Part shown: positions 1 to 5,852 of the stretch, piece by piece
How positions within the stretch are numbered: position 1 is the stretch's first letter
How the letters are laid out: every line of letters starts with the position of its first letter
Assembly (NCBI GenBank): GCA_003218615.1
Contig: QHOD01000134.1
Location: 1-5,852 of the forward strand
Length of the DNA stretch: 5,852 nucleotides
Reading direction: 5' to 3'
Source: Verrucomicrobiota bacterium
GTDB lineage: Bacteria; Verrucomicrobiota; Verrucomicrobiia; Chthoniobacterales; UBA10450
Notes under the pieces: generated by a model
Databases searched by the model: none
The model's input: only the letters and a program-made list of their open reading frames with translations
Told to the model about the DNA's origin: nothing
Translations under genes and position numbers: made by a program

Positions 1-2
1 CG

Positions 3-1046
3 GACAAAATCGATTTCAATCGGCATGGCACTGCTTTCCGTCCCGGCGCTCGTGATCTTTCTCAACGCTTTGTGGTTCAACCAAACGCGCCAGATCACGC
101 TGAACAAAAGGATTTCATTCACCGCACCGAGCCGGATTTTTTTCAGAATCGATTCTGGGGCGATGGGATGATTCGCGTAACCGGGCGGGAGTTTAACGGG
201 GTGCAAGCGTCACCCTGTTTTCGCGGCGGCGAATTCTCATGTATCTCGTGCCACGAAATGCATCTCGATTCTCCCGGCCAAACCGATGCCAAAACGTGGG
301 CGCGCACTGGGCAGTTAAAACCGAAAATGGATTCCGACACTGCCTGTTTGCAATGCCACAAAGATATGAGCGCCAGGCTCGTTGCGCACACGCATCATGC
401 TGCGGATTCATCCGGGAGCCGCTGCTACAACTGCCATATGCCGCGCACCACCTTCGGACTGCTACACGCGATGCGCAGCCATCAGGTTTCCTCGCCGACC
501 GTGCAGGAGAGCATCGCCTATGGGCGGCCTAATGCCTGCAATCTTTGCCATCTTAACGAAACGCTTGCCTGGACTGCGCAGAATCTGCACGCGTGGTATA
601 ACCAACCCGTGCCGGAACTCTCGCAAGACGATCGAACCATCGCGGCCGCTGTGCAGATGATCTTGAAAGGTGATGCCGGGCAGCGCGCCCTCATCGCCTG
701 GGGCATGGGTTGGGAAAGCGCTCAGAAAATCGCCGGACGCGACTGGCTTTATCCTTACCTTATTTATGGCCTAACCGATTCTTATGCTGCTGTGCGTTTT
801 GATGCGTGGAAATCGCTTCAAACGCTGCCTGGATTTTCCGATTTCCCTTTCACGTTTACCGCGGCCGATGATTCACTCCGCGAAGCGGCAACGCGCGCTT
901 ACGAAAAATGGCTGCGTCAGGTGCGCGATGTGAATGCAGTTTATAGGCCAGAGACCGCAATCGATTCGGACGGGCGTTTCCAACAAGATGTTTTCCGTCG
1001 ATTACGGAGCGCGCGCGATGAGAAACCAATTTTTCTTGCGGAATGA
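3..1046 (+). CDS. Multihaem c-type cytochrome, 3' part (5' end outside window)
   Basis: The reading frame is open from the left edge, so the gene is truncated and the GTG at 72 is probably an internal valine. Numbering from that GTG, four CxxCH haem sites are visible: CISCH 57-61, CLQCH 92-96, CYNCH 118-122 and CNLCH 156-160. HTHH at 106-109 offers likely distal haem ligands. The stretches RFWGDGMIRVTGREFNG and GRPNACNLCHL look like a family of large periplasmic multihaem cytochromes in Verrucomicrobiota and related phyla; this is recalled, not searched. Residues 163-324 lack cysteines and look helical, possibly HEAT-like. The likely role is periplasmic electron transfer; substrate unknown. 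More haem sites and the export signal should lie upstream. The TGA at 1044-1046 overlaps the next start codon, suggesting translational coupling. Confidence is high for the cytochrome class and low for its exact function. Confidence 0.9.
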   Translation, partial: DKIDFNRHGTAFRPGARDLSQRFVVQPNAPDHAEQKDFIHRTEPDFFQNRFWGDGMIRVTGREFNGVQASPCFRGGEFSCISCHEMHLDSPGQTDAKTWARTGQLKPKMDSDTACLQCHKDMSARLVAHTHHAADSSGSRCYNCHMPRTTFGLLHAMRSHQVSSPTVQESIAYGRPNACNLCHLNETLAWTAQNLHAWYNQPVPELSQDDRTIAAAVQMILKGDAGQRALIAWGMGWESAQKIAGRDWLYPYLIYGLTDSYAAVRFDAWKSLQTLPGFSDFPFTFTAADDSLREAATRAYEKWLRQVRDVNAVYRPETAIDSDGRFQQDVFRRLRSARDEKPIFLAE

Positions 1047-1489
1047 GTCGCCCATCAAAACATGCACTGCCCGGTATGCAGCTCGCTGACCGCAATTTGC
1101 GCTTCGGTTGGTGGGCGCTTCTCTTTTTCTTATCGCTAGGCGCGGTTCTCGAGACACTACAGGGCTTTAAGATCGGGTGGTATCTGGATGTTGGGAACGA
1201 GACGCGGCGACTCATGTTCACGCTCGCGCACGCACACGGAACGCTGCTCGCGCTGGTAAACATCGCCGCCGGTTTGACAGCGCGGAACGTGGACCGCTTC
1301 AGTCTCCGGCCTTCAGTTTCCTTTGCATTAATTTGGGCTGCGATCCTGCTGCCGGCGGGATTCTTTCTCGGCGGAATTGTGATCTACGATGGCGATCCAG
1401 GACTGGGGGTTTGGCTCGTGCCCATCGGAGCGGCGCTCTTGTTCTACAGCATCGCGCGAATCGCGCTCGATTTATCTAGACGTAAATAA
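1043..1489 (+). CDS. Small four-helix integral membrane protein with HxH motif
   Basis: This 148-residue protein is almost entirely hydrophobic, with four likely transmembrane helices at about 22-40, 57-80, 92-114 and 119-141. Helix 2 contains AHAHG (His63 and His65), preceded by WYLDVGNETRR just outside the membrane. The paired histidines in a membrane helix could bind haem or metal, but that is inference. Its ATG overlaps the stop of the multihaem cytochrome gene (ATGA, 1043-1046), so the two are probably co-translated; it may anchor or serve the cytochrome. No good ribosome-binding site precedes the ATG, consistent with coupling. I do not recognise a named family. It ends 8 bases before the stop codon of the oppositely oriented ATPase gene, with no evident terminator between. 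Confidence 0.8.
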   Translation: MSRPSKHALPGMQLADRNLRFGWWALLFFLSLGAVLETLQGFKIGWYLDVGNETRRLMFTLAHAHGTLLALVNIAAGLTARNVDRFSLRPSVSFALIWAAILLPAGFFLGGIVIYDGDPGLGVWLVPIGAALLFYSIARIALDLSRRK

Positions 1490-1497
1490 GGTCGCTG

Positions 1498-3033
1498 CTA
1501 TACCCACAAGGTGCGATCGAAGGTGCGATACTGGATCGCTTCGCTCACGTGCTCGGGTGAGATGTCGATCTTGCCGTCGAGGTCGGCAATGGTCCGCGAG
1601 ACCTTCAAGATGCGATCGTAAGCGCGGGCGCTGAGATTTAATTCATTCATTGCCACACGGATCAGATCCTGCGAATCCTGGCTTAGTTTGCAATGTTGTT
1701 TGAGATGTCGCGTGGCCATGCGCGCGTTGCAGGTTACTTTCGGGTCACTGTGAAAGCGATCCTGCTGGCGTTCACGTGCCCGCATGATCCGGCCGCGAAT
1801 CGCGGCGGATGTTTCTTCGGCGCGTTCGCTGGCGACGTCTCGATATTCGACGGCCGGAACTTCAATGTGCAGATCGATGCGATCGAGCAAGGGCCCGGAA
1901 ATACGTTGGCGGTACCGCTGCACCTGCACCGGACCGCAACGGCATTCGCGTTTCAAATCGCCAAAATAGCCGCACGGACAGGGATTCATTGCCGCAACGA
2001 GCATGAACTCCGATGGAAAAGTGACGCTGCCCGCCGCGCGCGACACGGTGACCTTCCCGTCTTCGAGCGGCTGGCGCATTACTTCCAGGGCCGACCTTTT
2101 GAACTCAGGCAGTTCATCGAGGAAAAGAACGCCGTTATGGGCGACGCTGACTTCGCCTGGATTTGGAAATGTGCCGCCGCCGAGCAAGCCAATGTCGCTG
2201 ATGGTGTGGTGCGGATCGCGGAACGGTCGCGTGGAAACAAACGATTTTTCCGCATCGAGCAGACCGGCGATGCTGTGAATCTTGGTCGTCTCGATTGCTT
2301 CCTCGAGCGACAACGGTGGAATGATCGTGGGGATGCGTTTGGCGAGCATCGATTTTCCCGAGCCGGGTGGTCCAATCATCAGGACGTTGTGGCCGCCAGC
2401 CACGGCCACTTCCATGGCGCGTTTGACGTGTCCCTGGCCTTTCACATCGCTGAAGTCGACGTCGTACGTCTGATGCGTAGCAAAAAAACCGGTCAGATCG
2501 GCGCGCGTAGGCAGCAGCGCAGTTTCGCCGCGCAAAAAAGCAAATGTCTGCCGCAAATTTTGCACCCCATAGATGTCGATATTATCGACCATGGCGGCTT
2601 CGAGCGCATTGGCTTCCGGGACAAAGAGTGCACGCTTACCTCGACGACGCGCTTCCAACGCCACCGGCAGCACGCCTTTCACCGCGCGCACGGTGCCATT
2701 TAACGCGAGCTCACCCACAAAGCTGAAATTTTCAAACGGCGAACTGTCCAATTCTTCGGTCACCGCAATCATCCCAAGTGCGATCGGCAAGTCGAAGCTC
2801 GGCCCCTCTTTCTTAATGTCCGCGGGCGCAAGATTGATTGTGGTGCGGCCGCGCGGCCAATAATAACCGCTATTTGCAATCGCAGTGGTGACGCGGTCCC
2901 GGCTCTCTTTCACAGCGGCGTCTGGCAAGCCAACGATGACGATATTTGGATCGCCGCCGGCGCCGTTAACTTCGATTTCAATTTCGTACGCATCTACGCC
3001 GTAAACGGCAGCGGAATAAATCTTTGCCAGCAT
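1498..3033 (-). CDS. comM: YifB/ComM-family Mg-chelatase-like AAA+ ATPase
   Basis: Read from the ATG at 3033 this is a 511-residue protein, close to the usual ComM/YifB length of about 500. An upstream in-frame TTG at 3078 would add 15 residues but precedes the conserved MLAKIYSAAVYG start, so I prefer 3033. Domains in order: an N-terminal Lon-protease-like domain with GLPDAAVKESRDRV (about 35-48), the AAA+ core with Walker A GPPGSGKS (221-228) and Walker B VLFLDE (302-307), a four-cysteine element CPC/CRC (Cys352, 354, 364, 366) typical of the family, and a C-terminal Mg-chelatase domain with LSARAYDRILKVSRTIADL. The family is cytoplasmic. ComM from naturally transformable bacteria is a hexameric DNA helicase promoting branch migration during recombination of incoming DNA; the same role here is inference, since the gene is also common in species not known to be competent. 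All key motifs are intact. Confidence 0.95.
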   Translation of the reverse strand: MLAKIYSAAVYGVDAYEIEIEVNGAGGDPNIVIVGLPDAAVKESRDRVTTAIANSGYYWPRGRTTINLAPADIKKEGPSFDLPIALGMIAVTEELDSSPFENFSFVGELALNGTVRAVKGVLPVALEARRRGKRALFVPEANALEAAMVDNIDIYGVQNLRQTFAFLRGETALLPTRADLTGFFATHQTYDVDFSDVKGQGHVKRAMEVAVAGGHNVLMIGPPGSGKSMLAKRIPTIIPPLSLEEAIETTKIHSIAGLLDAEKSFVSTRPFRDPHHTISDIGLLGGGTFPNPGEVSVAHNGVLFLDELPEFKRSALEVMRQPLEDGKVTVSRAAGSVTFPSEFMLVAAMNPCPCGYFGDLKRECRCGPVQVQRYRQRISGPLLDRIDLHIEVPAVEYRDVASERAEETSAAIRGRIMRARERQQDRFHSDPKVTCNARMATRHLKQHCKLSQDSQDLIRVAMNELNLSARAYDRILKVSRTIADLDGKIDISPEHVSEAIQYRTFDRTLWV

Positions 3034-3118
3034 CGCCGTGGCAGAGTCGCAGAAAATCCGAGCATGGAAAAGCGGCAAATGCCCTCAAAGACGAGACGCG
3101 ACTTACCTCCGCCAAGCT

Positions 3119-3234
3119 GGTTAAATATTTGAGGGCTCGCTCGGACAAAGCACCAAAGAATGACCAACGGCGGGACCTCGAAAAAGATTGAACAAGACCC
3201 GTCCAAAGGCTGTCAGAAATCCGAATATTTAACC
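3119..3234. repeat. 11-bp inverted repeat pair spanning the divergent intergenic region
   Basis: GGTTAAATATT at 3119-3129 is the exact reverse complement of AATATTTAACC at 3224-3234. The arms are 94 bases apart. The left arm lies beside a weak promoter candidate for the ATPase gene, and the right arm is part of the dyad before the sigma gene. A looping regulator or matched half-sites for both promoters would fit, but this is inference. Confidence 0.4.
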
Positions 3235-3244
3235 TTGTTAAATA
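3226..3244. promoter_or_regulatory. Perfect 8-bp inverted repeat, candidate operator
   Basis: TATTTAAC, three bases CTT, then GTTAAATA form an exact dyad 89 bases before the sigma-factor ATG at 3333. Its size and spacing fit a dimeric-repressor operator. The right arm GTTAAATA occurs again at 3120-3127. The dyad overlaps the weak -35 candidate TTGTTA of the sigma gene. The regulator is unknown, and AT-rich dyads can arise by chance. Confidence 0.35.
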
Positions 3245-3332
3245 CTTTTGAGAATGCTACAACGCGCGATCGACAAGGTGCCGGCGAATACCACTGACGG
3301 TAAGATGTCGATCCAACCCCCCAAAATCATCG

Positions 3333-4202
3333 ATGAAGAAGAGTTATATGGCTGCCGAAGATAGCGATACCGGAATTAAGATTTACCTGCGCGAGATCGG
3401 GCAAATCCCGCTTCTGACTCCGGAACAGGAGATTACTCTCGCCGCAAAGATCAAGAAGGGCGACCGGGAAGCACGGGCGCTCATGATTCGCTCCAATCTG
3501 CGACTGGTCGTGAAAATCGCGCATGATTACGCGAATCTCGGCTTGCCGCTGCTTGACCTGATCTCTGAGGGAAATATCGGTCTGATGAAGGCAGTGGAGC
3601 GCTTTGATCCGGCCAAAGGCGGCAAGCTCAGCACCTACGCGGCATGGTGGATCAAGCAATCGATCAAGCGGGCGCTGGCCAATCAGAGCAAAACGATTCG
3701 TCTCCCGGTTCATCTCGTGGACAAGATTTCCAAGATGCGTCGGGTTTCCTTGCAAATGAGCGAGGAGCTTGGCCGTGAACCAACAGACGACGAACTTGGC
3801 GACGAGATCGGGATCGCCAGCGGAAAAGTTTCGCAGCTCAAGACTGTCTCGATCCGTCCGGCTTCGCTCGATGCACCCATTAGCGACGATGATTCAACCG
3901 AGTTCGGCGAAATCGTCGGAGACGAGGAAGCTCAGACGCCGTTCGAACTGTTGCGCGATAAAAACCTCCGCAATGAAGTCGGCGGTTTGCTTGATGTCTT
4001 GGACGATCGCGAGAAGAAAATTATTTTCCAACGCTTCGGGCTGGACGGCGGCAAACCGAAAACGCTCGAGGAAGTGGGAAAGAAATTTGGCGTGACGCGG
4101 GAGCGCATTCGGCAATTGCAGAACATTGCACTCTCGAAGCTCCGCCGTGCGCTAAGCAAGAAGGAGCGCCCGGTCGACGTCGAGTTGCCGGTTGAGGCTT
4201 AG
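3333..4202 (+). CDS. RNA polymerase sigma-70 family factor, RpoD/SigA-like, no region 1.1
   Basis: This cytoplasmic factor directs RNA polymerase to promoters. Longest frame is 289 residues; an alternative start at 3348 (codon 6) has the better ribosome-binding site. Region 1.2 is at about 14-45 (IKIYLREIGQIPLLTPEQE). Region 2 is at about 49-120, with the core-binding stretch DLISEGNIGLMKAVERFD (75-92) and the -10 reader STYAAWWIKQSIKRAL (100-115). Region 3 spans about 125-200. Region 4 ends in the -35-reading helix-turn-helix with VTRERIRQ (254-261). Trp105/Trp106 and Gln109 match E. coli RpoD Trp433/Trp434 and Gln437, while Lys112 replaces Thr440. Region 1.1 and the long non-conserved insert of E. 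coli RpoD are absent, so it could be an alternative group 2 factor or a compact primary factor. I therefore give no symbol. It stands alone, divergent from the ATPase gene, with no clear terminator after it. Confidence 0.95.
   Translation: MKKSYMAAEDSDTGIKIYLREIGQIPLLTPEQEITLAAKIKKGDREARALMIRSNLRLVVKIAHDYANLGLPLLDLISEGNIGLMKAVERFDPAKGGKLSTYAAWWIKQSIKRALANQSKTIRLPVHLVDKISKMRRVSLQMSEELGREPTDDELGDEIGIASGKVSQLKTVSIRPASLDAPISDDDSTEFGEIVGDEEAQTPFELLRDKNLRNEVGGLLDVLDDREKKIIFQRFGLDGGKPKTLEEVGKKFGVTRERIRQLQNIALSKLRRALSKKERPVDVELPVEA
3335..3343 (+). promoter_or_regulatory. Purine-rich ribosome-binding site favouring the ATG at 3348
   Basis: GAAGAAGAG ends four bases before the ATG at 3348 (codon 6 of the longest reading frame). 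Nothing similar precedes the ATG at 3333, which follows CCAAAATCATCG. This suggests that translation of the sigma factor begins at 3348 with MAAEDSDTGIKIYLRE. Confidence 0.4.
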
Positions 4203-4247
4203 ACGGATGCAGCAACGTCGCTGTGCGGCGCGTGCTAAATAAAGTAG

Positions 4248-4328
4248 TGCTCGGGGCGGGACTTGAACCCGCATGCCTTTCGGCATACGCCCCTCAAACG
4301 TACGTGTCTGCCATTCCACCACCCGAGC
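4248..4328 (-). tRNA. tRNA-Leu, anticodon GAG
   Basis: The - strand folds as a class II tRNA of 81 bases. The acceptor GCTCGGG (4328-4322) pairs with CCCGAGC (4255-4249), with discriminator A at 4248. The D region reads GTGGAATGGCAGACAC, as in bacterial tRNA-Leu. The anticodon stem TACGT/GCGTA closes with a G-U pair around the loop TTGAGGG, placing anticodon GAG at 4295-4293 (reads CUC and CUU). The long variable arm is TGCC-GAAA-GGCA, followed by the T arm GCGGG-TTCAAGT-CCCGC. The 3' CCA is not encoded (CTA follows the discriminator), so it must be added by nucleotidyltransferase. Confidence 0.97.
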
Positions 4329-4399
4329 GTCTGAATTTGGAATGCGCGCAAAATCTCCTGCAGACTGCTTGCCCTCGCAAGTCGCGGCTTACTCTTGCT

Positions 4400-4405
4400 T
4401 ATAAT
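4400..4405 (+). promoter_or_regulatory. Candidate -10 box (TATAAT) upstream of the PHP gene
   Basis: A perfect TATAAT lies 68 bases before the PHP-gene ATG at 4473. No good -35 box is found at 16-18 bases upstream; TTGCCC at 4369-4374 is too distant. If used, the transcript would start near 4412 and the ATCCGYG repeat would fall in its 5' leader. The tRNA gene starts on the opposite strand at 4328, so 4329-4472 probably carries both promoters. Confidence 0.35.
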
Positions 4406-4430
4406 CGAAAGCAATATTGAGCACAAATTG

Positions 4431-4457
4431 ATCCGTGAAATCCGCGTCATCCGCGGT
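4431..4457. repeat. Three tandem 9-base units, ATCCGYG dispersed-repeat type
   Basis: The units are ATCCGTGAA (4431-4439), ATCCGCGTC (4440-4448) and ATCCGCGGT (4449-4457), followed by TAGGTTTTT. The shared core is ATCCG(T/C)G with a period of exactly 9. I recall very similar ATCCGTG/ATCCGCG strings scattered between genes in Verrucomicrobiota, Planctomycetota and Lentisphaerota genomes, often mis-annotated as short proteins with repeated ADxADF or TRITRI patterns. That is memory, not a search. It ends 15 bases before the PHP-gene ATG. Confidence 0.6.
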
Positions 4458-4472
4458 TAGGTTTTTCAGATA

Positions 4473-5282
4473 ATGTCGATCTTGGCGAGTGAAACAGGCG
4501 AGCGCGATTGGCTCAAAATCGATCTGCATATCCACACGCTCGATGATCCCCACGACGCGGTCGATTATTCCGCGCATCAATTGCTTGAGCGCGCGCGCGC
4601 GCTCGGCTTTCGGGTGCTTGCGATCACGCTGCATGACGCCGTCTTTGACCGACAGGAAGTGTTCGATGACGCGGCGGCGATGGGCATTTTGCTCATCCCT
4701 GCGGCGGAGGTGCGATTATGTGGGGCGCATGTCATTGCGCTGAATGTGACCGGCGAGGAAATCGCCGAGCTGAAGAATTTCGACGATTTGCGACGGTTGC
4801 GGGCGCGGCGCGGAAGGTCTGTTTTTATGATTGCGCCGCATCCCTTTTACGTTTTTGGCAGCTCAATCGGGTCTCGCCTTGTTGCAGAAATCGATTGCTT
4901 TGACGCGATCGAGCTCTGCCATTTTCACAAGGGGCTCTTCAATCCAAATCGGCGCGCAGAAAAAGTGGCGACGCTCTTTGGCAAACCGTTGATCGCTACT
5001 TCCGACGCGCATCGGCTGCACGCCTTCGGGCGCCATTACACGAGTATCCCCACGCCGCCCGAGCTTACTATCGAACATGTCTTGACTGCTTTGCGAGGCA
5101 GGCAACTTCATTTGACCAGTCCGTCCTGCACCTTTGTCGATCTTGTGGGCGCGATCTATTTCGTCTTCTTTGCACACCCATTTCGACGACGTCAAAAGCG
5201 CCGCCGTCTCAGGGAGGCGACTGTATTTGACCCAGATCGTAAATCGATCCCCAGCGGCCAGAAGCGACGAGCGGGGCCGTAG
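4473..5282 (+). CDS. PHP-domain metal-dependent phosphoesterase
   Basis: This 269-residue protein has the metal-ligand motifs of the PHP superfamily in order: DLHIHT (17-22), a second motif ITLHDAV (51-57, His54), Glu79 in PAAEV, APHPFY (121-126, His123), ELCHFH (147-152) and SDAH (177-180). PHP proteins hydrolyse phosphoesters, including histidinol phosphate, nucleotides and DNA ends, using a trinuclear metal centre; the substrate here cannot be told from sequence. The family is normally cytoplasmic. Residues 220-236 are hydrophobic and followed by a very basic run (RRRQKRRRLR), an unusual tail that may be a membrane-associated extension. The last 74 bases overlap the end of the opposite-strand membrane-protein gene, and residues beyond about 245 look little constrained. 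The ATG at 4473 has no clear ribosome-binding site but sits suitably 16 residues before DLHIHT. Confidence 0.9.
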   Translation: MSILASETGERDWLKIDLHIHTLDDPHDAVDYSAHQLLERARALGFRVLAITLHDAVFDRQEVFDDAAAMGILLIPAAEVRLCGAHVIALNVTGEEIAELKNFDDLRRLRARRGRSVFMIAPHPFYVFGSSIGSRLVAEIDCFDAIELCHFHKGLFNPNRRAEKVATLFGKPLIATSDAHRLHAFGRHYTSIPTPPELTIEHVLTALRGRQLHLTSPSCTFVDLVGAIYFVFFAHPFRRRQKRRRLREATVFDPDRKSIPSGQKRRAGP

Positions 5283-5852
5283 TTTCCCATGGCCGCGTGC
5301 TCCCGGAATAATTCATCATTTCTTCTCGTCCCCAAAAAATGTAACGCACGTCCAAAGCGCGCGAGATTTGGCGCCAATTTCCGATGCCTTGCATCATATC
5401 ACGAAGCTGACTCTGGGTTGCGGCGTAATGGTCAAAGCCCTCCGTCCAAAGATGGCCGGGATAACCCATGACGACCTTGCGGCCTTGAAGTAAGAGCGGG
5501 TGATTGTAAGTGGGGTAAGCGGCGAAGCGCGCCTCGACAGGCAAAGGTCGGACAGCAGCACCGACCGCATCGAGTTCTCCGCGATCGATGAGTCCAAAGC
5601 CAGGACGGCCGGCGGCCAGCCCGCCGAAGAGACTGATGAATCCGGAACTGAAGAGTGCGATGCAAACACCGACGCGCACCGGAACGCTCCAACGAGCGAC
5701 AAGTTGGCTCCATAAAAATGGCAGCAGGAGGAAGTAAGCCCAGATCATAAGTTTGAGATTGTCCCAGTCCCACGGCGCAAACTGAAAGAGCAAACCTGAA
5801 ACGAAAATTGCGAATGCCGGCAGCAGAAAAGCGATTTCCTCGGTCAGTTTTT
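5209..5852 (-). CDS. Polytopic membrane protein, C-terminal part (5' end outside window)
   Basis: The frame is open to the right edge; the TTG at 5793 is an internal leucine, so the start lies beyond the window. About 213 residues are visible. Three hydrophobic segments come first: IAFLLPAFAIFVSGLLF, LKLMIWAYFLLLPFLW and VGVCIALFSSGFISLFGGL. A soluble C-terminal region follows with PTYNHPLLLQGRKVVMGYPGHLWTEG and LDVRYIFWGREE. This arrangement resembles the C-terminal halves of large GT-C-like or YfhO-like membrane proteins, where an NHP...GR..MGYPG..W..G motif follows the last helices; this is recalled resemblance. A role in envelope polysaccharide or glycolipid synthesis is possible but unproven. 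It converges with the PHP gene and overlaps its last 74 bases; its stop is at 5211-5209. Confidence 0.75.
   Translation of the reverse strand, partial: KLTEEIAFLLPAFAIFVSGLLFQFAPWDWDNLKLMIWAYFLLLPFLWSQLVARWSVPVRVGVCIALFSSGFISLFGGLAAGRPGFGLIDRGELDAVGAAVRPLPVEARFAAYPTYNHPLLLQGRKVVMGYPGHLWTEGFDHYAATQSQLRDMMQGIGNWRQISRALDVRYIFWGREEMMNYSGSTRPWETTAPLVASGRWGSIYDLGQIQSPP

Larger units (their letters stand above)
3034..3332. other. Divergent intergenic region between the ATPase and sigma-factor genes
   Basis: About 300 bases separate the divergent start codons, so both promoters should lie here. I see no convincing gene. The region holds an AT-rich inverted-repeat pair, annotated separately. On the - strand, TTTGTC with a 16-base gap to TATTTA (within about 3122-3149) is a weak promoter candidate for the ATPase gene. 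On the + strand, TTGTTA (3236-3241), a 16-base gap and TACAAC (3258-3263) is a weak candidate for the sigma gene. Each box matches consensus only partly, so neither is firm. Confidence 0.4.

Noticed and set aside
144..157. 14-bp perfect palindrome CAGAATCGATTCTG after a run of T
   Set aside because: It lies inside the conserved cytochrome coding sequence (FFQNRFWGD), so codon use explains it; no regulatory context.
1513..1539. GCGATC and GATCGC arms as a possible terminator between the convergent genes
   Set aside because: The arms are only 6 bases, the loop is 15 bases, there is no T run, and the site lies within the ATPase coding sequence.
1693..2703. A 336-codon open frame on the + strand within the ATPase gene
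   Set aside because: It lies antisense to the strongly conserved YifB/ComM coding sequence, shows no recognisable domain, and is rich in residues expected from reading GC-rich codons backwards.
3024..3191. A 56-codon + strand frame reaching TGA at 3189, including the hydrophilic stretch LVKYLRARSDKAPKND
   Set aside because: It looks mildly protein-like but has no ATG or GTG start and no ribosome-binding site, its 5' part overlaps the ATPase start, and I recognise no family.
2994..3206. A 70-codon - strand frame crossing the start of the ATPase gene
   Set aside because: It begins with TTG, overlaps the ATPase N-terminus in another frame and contains the AT-rich repeat; no family resemblance.
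4203..4247. Possible terminator after the sigma-factor gene
   Set aside because: CAGC/GCTG gives only a 4-bp stem with no following T tract on either strand.
4368..4381. CTTGC-CCTC-GCAAG hairpin between the tRNA and PHP genes
   Set aside because: Only five base pairs with no T run on either strand; too weak to call a terminator, and it lies upstream of both genes.
4389..4634. 81-codon - strand frame containing TADDADFTD
   Set aside because: It is the reverse reading of the ATCCGYG repeat plus the start of the PHP gene, a known kind of false protein call for such repeats.

Overview
The window is a chromosomal stretch with genes on alternating strands and no sign of phage, plasmid, transposon or CRISPR. 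Several things suggest Verrucomicrobiota, possibly a soil Spartobacteria/Chthoniobacterales-type lineage. These are the style of the multihaem cytochrome, a short RpoD-like sigma factor with no N-terminal 1.1 region, and a 9-base-period ATCCGYG repeat that I associate with Verrucomicrobiota, Planctomycetota and Lentisphaerota. The assignment is inference from recalled family resemblance, not from a search.

Left part (1-1489, + strand): the 3' portion of a multihaem c-type cytochrome with four visible CxxCH sites. Its stop codon overlaps the start of a small four-helix membrane protein carrying an HxH motif in its second helix. They look like a translationally coupled pair linked to membrane electron transfer. 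Facing them, with only 8 bases between stop codons, is a complete YifB/ComM-type Mg-chelatase-like AAA+ ATPase (1498-3033, - strand).

Centre (3034-4202): about 300 bases separate the ATPase gene from a divergently transcribed primary-type sigma-70 family factor. This gap holds a perfect 8-bp inverted repeat and a distant matching copy, a possible shared operator.

Right part (4203-5852): a class II tRNA-Leu(GAG) on the - strand, then a candidate TATAAT box, then the ATCCGYG repeat just before a PHP-domain phosphoesterase gene (+). The PHP gene overlaps tail-to-tail by 74 bases with the 3' end of a polytopic membrane protein (-) that runs off the right edge.

Most genes are recognisable housekeeping or respiratory families. 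I found no convincing new multi-gene system. The items most worth a second look are the ATCCGYG repeat, the sigma-factor intergenic palindrome and the cytochrome/membrane-protein pair.
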